A stretch of 64,000 nt of DNA from the NCBI RefSeq assembly GCF_024166365.1, contig NC_064827.1, positions 46,404,635 through 46,468,634 of the forward strand. Reading direction: 5' to 3'. Position 1 is the stretch's first letter. The number at the start of each line of letters is the position of its first letter. This stretch comes from Elephas maximus indicus (taxonomy: Eukaryota > Chordata > Mammalia > Proboscidea > Elephantidae). This document shows, piece after piece, positions 34,700-46,097 of the stretch. Position numbers and translations under genes: made by a program. The notes beneath the pieces are model-generated. The model was not told the DNA's origin and searched no databases. It saw only the letters and a program-made list of their open reading frames with translations.

Positions 34700-35130
34700 A
34701 TCATAAGTAATAATAAAATGATAATAGCTAACATTTATTGAGTACTTAACCCTCTCGCTTTACGTTAGTACGTCATTTTATCCTCATTCCACTCCATGAA
34801 TTACTTTAATCTCCATTTTCCTAGATGAGAAAGCTGAAGCACAAACATCTTAAAACAACAGCAAAACTTGCCCAAATGTGCTTTAAAATACCTCAAGGGG
34901 GAAAAAGTGTTGGGGAAAGGGAGGTGAAACAATATTAGGAAAATATCAGAACCTGCTTAAACTGGTGATTAGTATATTATCTTAGTTAATTATTCTAGCC
35001 TTTCTATTTTGAGTATGTTTGAAATCTTCCATGAAAGTTAAGACAAAGAGGACAAAACTTGCCCAAGATCACACAACTCGTCAATGGCAGAGCAGGATTT
35101 GATATGAGTTAATTCTGTGCAACGCTGGAT
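34700..35130 (-). mobile_element. MIR split by an old L1 end
   Basis: Left part to 34875 and right part from 35054; see the L1 piece at 34876. Confidence 0.55.
34876..35053 (+). mobile_element. Old L1 3' end inserted in a MIR
   Basis: A 178-base piece ending 'gtttgaaatcttccatgaaa' plus an A-rich tail, flanked by the perfect 13-bp TSD aaaacttgcccaa (34863-34875, 35054-35066). The surrounding MIR reads through when it is removed. Confidence 0.65.
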
Positions 35131-35224
35131 ACAATGTTTTTAACCTTTTCCATATTATTGCTGTAAGTGATCCCTACAAATCATAATTTGGCCCAATAAT
35201 ACAGCATGTATAAAGCAGATTCAA

Positions 35225-35390
35225 ATTTGTTCAACATTTTACAGATGAGGAAAGGGAGGCCCAGAGACAGAGTGCACAGCCCAAAGTCACTTTGCTAGTG
35301 AGTGCCAGTCTCAGGGTTCTAACTCAGATAGTTATAATGGCAAGTTGAATCTCTTTCCCTGCACCCTAATGCTTCCTTGTAGTATTTAAC
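35225..35390 (-). mobile_element. MIR
   Basis: 'acagatgaggaaagggaggc' and 'aaagtcactttgctagtgag'. Confidence 0.55.
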
Positions 35391-37439
35391 AGTTTGTTTT
35401 TTTTTTTTTTTTACTTGCATAGATGGGCATCCCTGAGTCAGAAGGTAGGGGGTTAATGTAACCAGGAGATTTCCTATCATGGAAACATCAAAACAATGTT
35501 AGTAGGCTGCTGCCCCAAATTATGCATGTCAACTATCTGTGTATTATTCTTAGACGTGAACCAGATGACTGAATTGCTCACATAATTTCAAACCAGAATG
35601 TTTCTTCTTGGTTGCACATTGCATAGCGACAGTGAATTTTTGAGAAATAGAACAGTAATTTACTATAGGAGCAACTAATAACTATAAGCATTTCCATCCA
35701 TCTTCCTGATTTACAGAATCAAAAAAAAAAAACTCATTAAAAAACATTAGAGCAAGAAAGAGAACTCAAGTGCATATGCAGGCTTTAGTAATCTCTTGCA
35801 TCTATAATTCATGCCCTACAATAGCAGAGGCAGCTCTGGAATGGGAGGGGCTGACTTCCAAGGAATAGCTATCAGCCAGTCTTTCCCCAGTGTTTGGAAA
35901 GCCCGCACTGGAAAGCAGTAAGGGCAACGGAAAGAATCTGGACAGGAAGACTGGAGATAGCTTCTAGATCTGGCACTGCTACTAACTAGTCACATGACAA
36001 GGGACAAGTCTGTTTCATTGCAACTCTGTTTCTTTAGTTGTAAAGAGAGGGAATATGATTAGATGCTCTTGAAAGCCCCCTCCAATTCTAACAGTTTGTG
36101 TTCTGCGTTCTAATTGTGTCATCCTGGACATTCTGGTCTGGAGTGGATGGATATCAAAATATTATCAAATGTGGTCAGACGTCAACCAGCAAGTGTGTTC
36201 CATAGTAAGAAGAATTCTAACAATAAGGCATAGTTCCTCCACCTAAATTGTGAGGCAAAATGGTTTGGGAAGGAATGAATCTGTCCTTATGTGATACCAG
36301 TAACTTAGACCTCTAGTGCTGAGTTTAGATCATCAGTTTACATATGGAACTATCAATTGTTTCTTCTTTACTGAGATGCTTTAGGGTAACTTGCCTGGAT
36401 TCGTAGGGAACCAAAAAGGGGAGAAACTAGCCCAAAATCATGTTTCTTGGTGAAAAGAACAACCAGTTTTTAGTATTTGAATTTTATTTATCAAATGCCA
36501 TATTAAAGCAGCACTGTTTACTGTGTAAGTGATACAGTGGCAAATGGCTAGCCTGTTAAAGGGCAGAATTATTCTCATAACAATCCTCTTAGAAAGGTCT
36601 GGTGCTTTCCTGTCTGGATGGAGGCAGGAAGGTAGTGGGTGGAAGTAAGGAGTAGTTATGTGTTGGGGTGAGGAATTGGTTCTGATAGTCTAGGAGGGCA
36701 AACCGTCCCTGTCTCAGAAAGGTTCATCCTGATGATCTCTGTCTTCGCCGTGCGTAATTCCTTTGTTTGTAATGGAAGAGGTTAGACTCCTTTCTTTTTT
36801 TTGGCATGTAGGTGGTGGTATTGTCTAATTACAATCAATATGGGTGAGGGAAATTGAGAGAACATTCCTCAAGAAGTCAACCTTGGAGTGAGCTGTTTCA
36901 TATTCATATCTTATATCCCTCAATGTTATTCTCATTGGGATGACAAGGGGTTTGGATCTAATCTTTAGAGTCACTTGCACCTCTAAAATGCTGTAATTCT
37001 GTGTTCATCTTGCCTATTCTTCCTTCATGACCTTGAACTAAAAGCTAAAAGGAAAGGATTCACTGTGATTTGCCGTGAAAGGCAAAATTAAAAGTATACA
37101 CACATAATTTAATACTGATATTTGTATTATTTAGTCTGATCACAGAAGAAATGGTAGCTAACAAAATTGTCTTATTTTCCATTTTGACCTCAGGAGGGAT
37201 TTAGGATCCATTTCCTTTGCCTTGACTTCCCAGTCAATATGTACAAGCATTCAATGTGTACAGCATTCAATGTGTACAGCCTACCCTTAAGAGAATTAAG
37301 AGTTGTAATTTCCATCACCGGGGAGGAATTTGTATTTGCAAGGTCAGAGATCAACAGATGACTCATGGTTGGGGAGTAAATCCAGTAAAATCATAGGACC
37401 CTTGTGGTTCCTAATTCAGTGGGAGCTATAGGCTTTGGG
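35391..37439. other. Upstream flank of TOMM5, largely repeat-free
   Basis: About 2 kb with only one MIR (35930-36110). No coding frame. This low repeat content in a repeat-rich window is where conserved non-coding elements would be sought. Confidence 0.45.
35930..36110 (+). mobile_element. MIR
   Basis: 'ctggcactgctactaactag' and 'ccccctccaattctaacag'. Confidence 0.55.
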
Positions 37440-37570
37440 TATTGAACAGTTCAACCCCTTCATTTGACAGATGAGGAAACAGAAGCCCAGAGGGAAGCTA
37501 GATAGAGTCAGAGCTAGCTGGGACTAGAAGAGGTCTCTGGGCTACCCACTTGGCACCTTTTCCTATCATA
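37440..37570 (-). mobile_element. MIR
   Basis: 'gacagatgaggaaacagaag' core with decayed flanks. Confidence 0.5.
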
Positions 37571-37845
37571 TGTTGCTGCTTTTAATACTTTAACCATGAA
37601 TATCCTCATTGACAATCATCCTCTCAGAGGTAAGGATTGGAAAAATGGAGTGTTGTTAACCCTCAGATTGGGAGGGACAGGATAAGCAGTAGCTGCTACT
37701 TACCAACATACTGGGGGGCAGCTCTTCTTTCCATGTTTCCACACCCATCACCAGTTGTCAGTCTGCTCCACACCTCCGGTTCCTCATTCCTTTAGTAAAT
37801 GAACAAAGTCTATAATTCCCAAAATAAATTCAGCTTTGGAGTCCA

Positions 37846-38043
37846 CTGAGGAGCCCTGGTTGCCTAGTGGTTAAGCACTCAGCCACTAACTGAAAGGTCA
37901 GTGGTTCGAGCCACCGGCTGCTCAATGGGAAAAAGATGTGGCAGCCTGCTCTTGTAAAGATTACAGCCTTGGAAATCCTATGGGACAGTTCTACCCTGTC
38001 CTATAGCATTGATAGGAGTCAGAATCAACTCGATGGCAATGGG
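37846..38043 (+). mobile_element. AfroSINE, long form
   Basis: Perfect TSD ttggagtcca (37836-37845, 38044-38053). Confidence 0.93.
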
Positions 38044-38299
38044 TTGGAGTCCAGTCAGGACCCAAGATGAATGAAACAAAGATCAAGACAAAGGAAAGAC
38101 ACTTGAACTCTCAGGAAGAGTTGCTCTGTGATAGGTGTTAGCCACGTCCACACCCAGGAGATGGTATAACTTACTACCAGAAATTACTGTCTTACAAGAG
38201 GCAGCTTCAGGAAGAGGTATGTTTTGAACCTAAAAGGATGAGTAGACTTTTGATAATCCTCACCTCACTGGTATTTGCTTTCTGCAATACCTCATTCCC

Positions 38300-38490
38300 T
38301 GTTCTTATTTTTAGGACTTTGTTGTCTGGATGACTCAGAAGTGTATGATCTCTCTCCAACTGGACTGTAAGTGCCTCAGGTACAAGGAACATGTCCTCGC
38401 TCATTCTTAATCCTCCTAACACTGAACACAGGTATTTATATATGGCAGATACTCAGGAAATTACCCTTTGAATGAATGAACTTAGTGTCT
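38300..38490 (+). mobile_element. L2 3' end
   Basis: 'ggactgtaagtgcctcaggt' to 'gaatgaatgaactt' resembles the L2 terminus. Confidence 0.45.
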
Positions 38491-38599
38491 GCTAACCTTC
38501 AGAATTCATAAATCGGTGGCTTTGTGTATTAGGTTTTAAGCAAATTGTGCCCAAAATATATGCATTCAAAGTTCTGCATTCTATTTTTATATAGTTACT

Positions 38600-39450
38600 T
38601 ATTCTGTCACTGTCTTAATACAACTTGTTTTTGTTTGGCTAAATAAAATTATTTAATAGTTTTAATGCATCACAGTTAAAGTCGAAGGATGAACTTTGAA
38701 ATTTATTTGCTTTTACTTATTTATAGCAGTATAATCATATAAAATTCATATTATACTTTTAATAACTTGTTTTTTCACAAAAAGAACAGTTATTATTATA
38801 AAATTTAGAAAATACAGAACTAAAAAAGAAAATAACAATCCCTCATAGTCTTACAACCACTGTTGACACATTGGTGATAATTCTTTCAGCCTTTCTTCTA
38901 TTCGTATGCATATGTAGTTGTCTGTTTCTGTCTCTTTATATATGTATATATATACTTTCTCACACATTTATATATTTTTTTTTTAGAAAAACCAACTATA
39001 TAGTATATGCTTATTTTAACTTGGAGTTTTCATTTAAGTTATATTGACTATCTCCCTGTGTCTTTAAATATTCTTCTGAACATCATTAGTAATGGCTGCA
39101 ATGTATGCCATTATATGGATGTACCATAATTTAACGAAACCTTTATGCTTGGAAACCCTGGTGGTGCAGTGGTTAAGAGCTATGGCTACTAACCAAAAGG
39201 TCAGCAGTTCAGATCCGCCAGGTGCTCCTTGTAAACCCTATGGGGCAGTTCTACTCTATCCTGTACGGTGGCTATGAGTTGGAATTGACTCAGAGGCAAC
39301 GGGTTTGTTTTTTTTTTTTGGTTTATTCTTGGGTATTTAGGTTGCTTCCACTTTTCCCCTATAAATAATATTTCAGGGAACATCCTTATAACGCTGTCTT
39401 TGTGTACACTTTGCATTTTTTCCTGATCATTATAATTATTATTTTAAATT
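38600..39450 (-). mobile_element. Old L1M-like fragment, split by an AfroSINE
   Basis: The stretch 'atatggatgtaccataattt' (39113) and 'ggtatttaggttgcttccac' (39333) recurs in diverged form at 53785-54110. I take it as the inverted 3' region of an old LINE. The AfroSINE at 39148-39320 interrupts it. Confidence 0.4.
39148..39320 (+). mobile_element. AfroSINE, short form
   Basis: Complete, T-rich after the tail; interrupts an old LINE fragment (38600-39450). Confidence 0.9.
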
Positions 39451-39810
39451 CAGAGATATCAATTTTTCCCATTGACCCTCTTTTTTTCTGAGGCAAAAAG
39501 GCACATTCTGGTCAAGAGTGTAGGTGTTCCATTTCTAGACCTTTTGGAATTACAAACGGGGGTGAGGCTTTTGTTTGTTTTATAAGAGGTTTGCTTCATT
39601 GCGCTGGAAGTTCTTAATATTTTGCAGCAGAGAAAGAAAAACATACTTTGCATTGACATTATTAGCTAGAGCACATCCGAATTTCCAGCTATCCCCATGC
39701 GGAGGTTGGAGGGTTGGTTTTGTACCCCCTCCCCACACACAAAAATACGTGTATATGTTATGTAAATATGCTTATACAGATGGGTAAAGTTTATTTCCTT
39801 TCACTAAAAA

Positions 39811-40340
39811 CACGGTGTCGCTTTTCCCTTTTGTGGCCATTGCTAAAGCAGCAGCGGCCAAAATGTAGTTCAATCCGTTTGTGGCTTCTGACCGGAGCAA
39901 AAACCATAAAAGGCATTTCAGTGCACCTTCCCACATGCACAGGGAGATTATGTCTTCCCTGTTTCCAAGGAACTGAGACAGAAATACAGTGTTCGGGCCA
40001 TGCCCATCAGAAAGGGTGATGAGGTTCAGGTTCTGCAACAACACTACAAAGGTCAGCAAATTGGCAAAGCAGTCTAGGCTTACAGGAAGAAATATGTCAT
40101 CTACATTGAACAGGTGCAGTGAGATAAAGCTAATGGCACAACTGTGCATGTGGGTATTCACCCCAGCAAGGTGGTTATCACTAGGCTAAAACTGGACCAA
40201 GGCCGCATAAAGATCCTCAAGTGTAAAGCCAAATCTCGCCAAATAGGAAAGGAAAAGGGCAAAAGTAAGGTAGAAACAACTGAGAAGATGCAGGAGTAAA
40301 ATAATCTTATATACAACTTCCATTTAAAACTGCAAAAAAG
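39811..40340 (+). pseudogene. RPL26: RPL26 processed pseudogene
   Basis: This is an intronless copy of the mRNA for ribosomal protein L26, a component of the large subunit near the tunnel exit. It includes a 5' UTR-like leader, the coding region from ATG at 39863 to TAA at 40299, and a short 3' UTR running into an A-rich tail (40334-40350). Recognisable peptides include [20 protein letters not shown]-like and [14 protein letters not shown]. Compared with the 145-residue parent it has TAG at codon 2, TAG for a Gln codon (40070-40072), TGA for an Arg codon (about 40120) and one lost base after 'tcttcc' near 39958, so it is dead. No clear TSD was found. An origin by LINE-driven retroposition is established for this class. 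Confidence 0.9.
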
Positions 40341-40429
40341 AAAAAAAAAAGCAGTGCCTGGGATATAGTGAATGATCAATCAATATTTATCAAGGGAAGG
40401 AAGAAAAGAAGGGTCATTTGCTTATTATC

Positions 40430-40745
40430 TTTTCAATATTTTATTGTGTTTTTGGTGAACGTTTACACAGGAAATCAGGTTCTCATTTAATAATGTGTTA
40501 TACACATTGTTCTATGAGTCAGAATTGACTTGACAGCAACAGGTTTTTGTTTTTTTATACATGTTGTTCAGTTCAGTGACCTTGGTTACATTCTTCACAA
40601 TACATCAGCATTCTCGTTATTTCCATTTTGGTTGATCTGTTCCCATTAATCTAGCTTCCCTGCACCCCCTTGGCTTTTCATCTTTGATCTAGGGTAAATG
40701 TTTTGATTATTCTGTGTCATATTTGGAAAACCAGAGGTTCCCCCT
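40430..40745 (-). mobile_element. Older L1 3' UTR fragment, inverted
   Basis: Begins 'ttttattgtgtttttggtga', the reverse complement of a lineage L1 3' end, and is interrupted at 40510-40556 by an AfroSINE tail piece. It is related in structure to 6215-6670. The subfamily is not known. Confidence 0.5.
40510..40556 (+). mobile_element. AfroSINE tail fragment
   Basis: Only 'tctatgagtcagaattgact' and the tail. Flanks atacacattgt and atacatgttgt suggest a severely 5'-truncated insertion. Confidence 0.7.
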
Positions 40746-40944
40746 GTAACCTAATGGAAAGATGCCAGCAATATATTATCTATCTAGTTCTCAGTGGCAT
40801 ACTGTCATACCATAGATCGGTGTTGCCAAAATGCCACTCACCTCATTGGTGGATTGTATTGCCACATCATATTTCTCAAAATCCATATTACCAACCAAAA
40901 ATTTAAACACACTCAATTAGTAAGCATGCACTCCAATACTGAAA

Positions 40945-41205
40945 ATACATGCCATCAAAAAAAAAAAAAATGTAGTAACGAAAGGGTTAAAAAACAGAAA
41001 ACAAATATTGGTGAGGATGTAGGGAAACTGAAACCCTTATTCATTCCTGGTGGGACTGCAAAATGGTACAACCACCATGGAAAATGGCTTGGTGCTTCCT
41101 CAAAAAAACTAGAAACACAGCTACTTTAAGATCTAGCAATTTCACTCCTAAGAATATACCTTAGAAATCTGAAACAAATCTATCAAGGCTTCCTAACTAT
41201 CACAC
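40945..41205 (+). mobile_element. L1 ORF2 C-terminal fragment
   Basis: 'ggtgaggatgtagggaaact' through 'cagctactttaagatctagc' matches the last third of L1 ORF2. It continues in element order from the inverted fragment at 41440-41745; see findings. Confidence 0.6.
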
Positions 41206-41439
41206 AGGACAGCCATAATTATGCTTGCAAGCCTTATCTCAAAGAAATAAAGGGGAAAAAAGCAAAAGTTTACAAAACTAACACGTCTAGGCAGCATCGT
41301 CTAACAAAACGCTCAGCCTACACAACAGTGAGGCTCCAAGTCTGGTCTGCTGAGCTTAACACATTTCAGAAGGGACCCACCTTGACAATAAATGCATTAG
41401 AACTGTAATAACACCTTACTTCTGAGGTCCAAAGGCATA

Positions 41440-41745
41440 AAAAGTGGCAGGCATACCGTTTATGCCAATAGTAATGAAAGTAGTAGGAGTGAGATGGTAT
41501 CTCATTGTAGTTTTGATTTGCATCTGTCTAATGGCTAATGACCATGAGCATCTTTTCATGTGTTTATTGGCTGCTTGGATGTCTTCTTTGGTGATGGTTC
41601 TGTCCATGTCCGTTGCCCATTTTATAACTGGGTTTTTTGACTTGTTGAGTTGTTGGAGTTTTCTATAAATTTTGGAGATTAGACCCTTATCTGATAAGTC
41701 TTATCTGAAGATTTTTTCCCAGCCTGTAGGTTCTCTTTAAGAAGG
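41440..41745 (-). mobile_element. L1 ORF2 fragment, inverted
   Basis: The reverse strand encodes the [27 protein letters not shown]-like block (about 41460-41580), the part of ORF2 just before that at 40945. A stretch of 235 bases between them (41206-41440) is not recognised. Confidence 0.65.
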
Positions 41746-42502
41746 ATCACTTACTGATTCATTGATCAGAGGTCTACCTTCTACAATGCTGGACTTGCTC
41801 TCACCCCCATTTCAGGAGCTCTCTGAGAAAGCAGTTTAGTGAACTCCTTACTTCTAACCTCCTCCAGAAACAAAGGCGAGGTACCAGAGTCCATTGTACA
41901 CGTACTGCCCCAGACTTTTATGATATTTTCAGGATGACGGACCTGCTTAATCAAAGCCAGTGAGTAGATACCCACAAGCGTATTTTCTCATCTTAGAAAA
42001 AACAGAGAGCTTCCGTAGATAGGAAAACATTTTTCCTAACCATTTTCTCCAGAGGGTTTCTTGAACAGTCATCCAAACCTTTTTTGTTGCTTGGTCCCTA
42101 CCTCTGACATCCCTGCTTCTGCTTGAGCATCTGCAGTGACAAGGAGTTCACCACTTCTCAGCAGTTCGTTCAGCGTTTGAATAGGCAGCTCTTCTTGGTA
42201 AAGCCAAAACCTGCCTTTCTATATCGGGTATGCACTGGTCTCAGCTATGTCCTCTGTAGTGTCAAAAGCAAATCTGTCATTCTTCCTCATGGATGTTTAA
42301 AGGCAGCTCTTGGGTCTTCCTTGATGCTTCTTTTCTTCAGGCTAAAAATAATTTTAGCACAATTCTCTTAAAATTTTCCAGTTTTCTCTCACCTGCAACT
42401 TAACTTTTCTAGTTAGCAGTGATGGATTTTCTGGTTAGCTGAGCTATCCAGCCCTACGCTTCCACACACACATTTATACACATAAGACACTTACACACAT
42501 CT
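41746..42502. other. No gene seen
   Basis: Unassigned sequence; the 82-codon frame at 42123 has no recognised family. Confidence 0.45.
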
Positions 42503-42702
42503 AAAAAACCCATTGCCATTGAGTTGATTCTAACTCATAGTGACCCTATAGGACAGAGTAGAACTGCCCCATAGGGTTCCCAAGGCTGTAATCTTTAGGA
42601 AGCAGACTGCCACATCGTTCTCCCACGAAGTGGCTGGTGGTTTGAACCTCCAACGTTTTGGTTAGCAGCCAAACGCTTAACCACCATGCCACCAGGGCTC
42701 CT
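42503..42702 (-). mobile_element. AfroSINE, long form
   Basis: Flanks 'acttacacacatct' and 'acttacacatct' form an imperfect TSD. Confidence 0.9.
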
Positions 42703-42959
42703 TTCTTACATACTTACACATCTCAAAAGGGGGAGCATCTTGGGTCCCTGGCAAGGATTTCTGAAACTCGAAGCCAGAGACATTTTCTGCTTACTCAGAG
42801 ATTGTCCCTAAACAAGTGTGTGCCTGGGTTATCCACATGTTTCCTCAGGTCTCTCATAGTGGAGTTCTCTGGCCACCCATTTTAGTTATTGGCTTCTGCA
42901 CTGTGAAATGAAAGCAAGCCCTGGGAATTATTTAGGAAGAGGGGTGTGGTTGCAGTAGA

Positions 42960-43190
42960 AAAAACATGGGCTTTGGAGTGGAGTTTAGGTTTAAACTTTA
43001 AAGTTTAGATCCACCATGAAGTTGCTTTGAGACCCTTCTGCCAGATGCCAAACCTTTCTAGGCTTCTTTCTTTTCATCCATAAAAGAGGGATGCAGTACC
43101 CACTTCTAAGTATTGCATTCAGGACTAAATAATATAATGTACCTAAAGTCCCTGAGTCATAGTGGCTCATAAACACTAGCTACTACTAAT
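42960..43190 (+). mobile_element. MIR
   Basis: 'aacatgggctttggagtgga' to 'cataaacactagctactact', a nearly full-length MIR. Confidence 0.55.
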
Positions 43191-43744
43191 AAGAAATAAT
43201 CTTTTCTTGGAAAAACTAAATGGAAAAAAAAATTTTTTTTTTTTTTTTTACTACAACAGTATCTACTACTATTTGTGATTTAAGTTATCTCTGGCCTCTG
43301 GTTTGCAGTAAATCTTTTTTAAAAGAGTAGTCTTTTCCCACAGTCCACATGTCCTCACATCCTACGCATTCTGCAGCTCAAGGCTTCTGGCTGTACCTGT
43401 CCCCTTAAACTGCCTCCATCGAGAGTTCTTATTAACAAACCCAGAGGACCAGTGTGGGCCTTGACCCTCCTGCAGTATTTGACACTATTGGCCACATGTC
43501 ACTTTTAGAAAAGCTCTCTTCTCTTAGATTTATTGATATCACAGTCTTCTGGGTTTCCTCCTGCCTCTTCGGTTGCTCCACAGCCTCCTTCTACACCTTT
43601 CATTTGGGTCATCTCTTAAATGGAAGCATTCTTTAAGATTCTGTCCCAGACCCTTTTCCCTTCTCTGCTCATGGACTATCTAATCTGGCTTCAATAGCCA
43701 CACTTACGCTAATGATCCAAAATATGTGTCTCCAGCTTATATTT

Positions 43745-44480
43745 GGAGCCCTGGTGGCGCAGTGGTTAAGAGTTCAGCTGCTGTCTTAGTCATCTAGTGC
43801 TGCTATAGCAGAAATACCACAAGTGGGTGGCTTCAACAAACAGAAGTTTATTCTCTTACAGTCTAGAAGGCTAGAAGTCCAAATTCAGGGTGTCAGCTCC
43901 AGGGGAAGGCTTTCTGTAAAGGCTCTGGAGGAAGGTCCTTGTTATCAATCTTTCCCTGGACTAGGAGCTTCTCTGTGAAATACCCCAGGTCCAAAGGACA
44001 TGCTCTGCTCCGGGCACTGCTTTCCTGGTGGTATGAGGTCCCAACTCTCTGCCCACTTCCCTTTCCTTTTACCTCTTGTAAGATAAAAGATGATGCAGGC
44101 CACACCACAGGGAAACTCCCTTTACATTGGATCAGGGATGTGTCCTGAATAAGTGTGTTACATCCCACCCTAGTTCTCTTTAACATAATGTAATCTTGCC
44201 TCATTAACCACAGGCAGAGGTTAGGATTTACAATACATAGGAAAATTACATCAATCACAAAATGGAGGATAACCACACAATACTGGGAATAATGGCCTAA
44301 CCAAGTTGACACATACTTTCGGGGGACACAATTCAATCCATGACAGCTGCTAACCAAAAGGTTGTCAGTTCAAATCTACCAGTCGCTCCCTGAAAACCTT
44401 ATGGGGCAGTTCTACTCTATCCTGTAGGGCCACTATGAGTCAGAATTGACTCAATGGCAATGGGTTTGGTTTTTCTTTTC
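43745..44480 (+). mobile_element. AfroSINE split by an LTR, within an L2
   Basis: Head at 43745-43781 and remainder at 44346-44480. Removal of the LTR restores a normal copy. Its own flanks agcttatat (43735) and agctcatat (44494) look like a TSD in L2 sequence. Confidence 0.85.
43782..44345 (-). mobile_element. Solo LTR fossil, MaLR/ERVL-like, inside an AfroSINE
   Basis: A complete 564-base LTR in minus orientation (tgtcatgg...ctaagaca on the reverse strand, with a poly(A) signal near its 3' end), flanked by the perfect 5-bp TSD gctgc (43777-43781, 44346-44350). The 5-bp TSD, TG...CA ends and MLT1-like sequence point to the ERVL-MaLR group. Because it splits an AfroSINE it must be afrotherian-specific. 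Confidence 0.75.
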
Positions 44481-45122
44481 TTTTTTTTTTTTTAGCTCAT
44501 ATCTGTCTCCATAACAACAGTCCTATATATCCAAAAAACCTCTTGACTAATTAACCACTACGTTCTGTCAATTCTGCCTCCATAATATCTCTGAAAGTCA
44601 TCATATTCTTTCTGTTCCCTCTGCCACAACTTAAGTTTAAGCCATCCACCACCAACTAGTCTTTCTTCTGTCTTAGTGCATTTTCCACTCTGCAGTCTGA
44701 GTGATCTTTCCAACTTATCGTTTTTATAATCTCAGTCTCTTGTTTAAAATCCTTTAATTATTTTTCATTGCCCTCAAGAAAAAGTACAAACTCTTTGGCC
44801 TCATTTAGAAGCTCTTTTATTGCTCTAGCCCCTATCTTCCTTACTAACCTCATCACTTTCCATTCCTCTGCCCCCACCAAGGGCATTTTCTTCACCCTTC
44901 CTCTGTCCCTCTCCTCTTTTCCTTCCCAACATCCCACCTCTATCCTTACATACTGAACTACTGGCAGTTCCCTGAACTCCTCAAACTCTCAGCTCTGGAT
45001 CTTTGCAGATGCTTTTATTTCTGATTAAAATTCCTTCCTCTACCTGCCATCTAGCTAATTCTAATACCATTCAGCAGCCAGTTTATGCCACCTCCTTGTG
45101 TCTTCGCTATTTAGTTAATAGC

Positions 45123-45321
45123 CCTCAGGTGGCACCAATGGTTTGTTCTTAGCTACTAACCAAATGAGGTTTGAATCCACCCAACGGTGCCTCAGAAGAG
45201 AGGCCTGGTAATCTGCTTTTATAAGATAATGGCCAAGAAAACCCTGTGGAGTGCAGTTCTACTCTGAAGCACACGGGGTCACCATGGGTCAGAATCAACT
45301 TGCAGGCAATGGGTGTGGGTT
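45123..45321 (+). mobile_element. AfroSINE, old long form
   Basis: Perfect 15-bp TSD tatttagttaatagc (45108-45122, 45322-45336) despite a diverged body. Confidence 0.9.
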
Positions 45322-45344
45322 TATTTAGTTAATAGCAATGTACC

Positions 45345-45495
45345 AATGTGATTCCTTAGTTATAACAAATGCAACACAGTGATATGAGATGTTGACAATA
45401 GGGGAAATTCAGTTAGCAGTGTATGGGAACTCTCCGTACTATCTTTGCAACTTTTTTTGTAAACCTTAAACTATTCTAAAATTTAAAAGATAATA
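45345..45495 (+). mobile_element. Old L1 3' end
   Basis: 'gtatgggaactctccgtact' and 'ttttgtaaaccttaaact' are typical of old L1M 3' ends; A-rich end at 45480. Confidence 0.45.
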
Positions 45496-45684
45496 CATTT
45501 TTAAAATCTTCCCTCACCCTCCTGTGCTGATTTATTTGCTGCTGCTGCATATCTACAAGACCTGCGCCTACACCTGTCAAAGTACTTAGCACATATCTTG
45601 CCGTTGTCTATGTGTCTGTCTCCTCCACTAAAAAGGGGTTAGAATCATATCTTACCCTTTTTTGTTTCCCCAATGCTAACATAA

Positions 45685-45870
45685 GTAGCCCTGGTTGCAC
45701 AGTGGTTAAAATACTGGACTGCTAAACAAAAGGTCAGCAGTTTGAAACCACCGGCGGCTCCTCAGGAGAAAGATGGGGCAGTCTGCTTCCGTAGAGATTT
45801 ACATCCTTAGAAGCCCAATGGGGTTGCTGTAAGCCGGAATCGACTTGATGGCAGTGGATTTTGGGGGGGA
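45685..45870 (+). mobile_element. AfroSINE, long form, first of three
   Basis: Flanked by atgctaacataa on both sides (about 45673 and 45870). Confidence 0.9.
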
Positions 45871-45879
45871 TGCTAACAT

Positions 45880-46082
45880 AAAAAAAAAAAAAAAAAATTG
45901 CCATCAAGTCATAGAGACCGTATAGGACAGAGAGAAAGAACTGCCCCCATAGGGTTTCTAAGGCTGTAATCCTTACAAAAGCAGACTGCCCCATCTTTCT
46001 CCTGTGGAGCAGCTGGTGGATTTGAACCACCAACCTTTTAGTTCTCAGCCAAGTGCTTAACCACTGTGCTACCAGGGTTCCT
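45880..46082 (-). mobile_element. AfroSINE, long form, inverted neighbour
   Basis: Tail A-run at 45880-45898. Right flank 'gatgctagcc' repeats the flank of the previous copy. Confidence 0.9.
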
Positions 46083-46097
46083 TGATGCTAGCCTATT

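Larger units (their letters stand above)
43430..45110 (+). mobile_element. L2, split by AfroSINE and LTR
   Basis: L2 parts at 43430-43744 and 44490-45110. The decayed protein-coding sequence reads on across the insertions in the same direction. Confidence 0.6.

Noticed and set aside
39772-40161. 129-codon minus-strand frame
   Set aside because: Antisense shadow of the RPL26 pseudogene.
43893-44357. 154-codon minus-strand frame
   Set aside because: Lies within the LTR fossil, and LTRs of this group do not encode protein.
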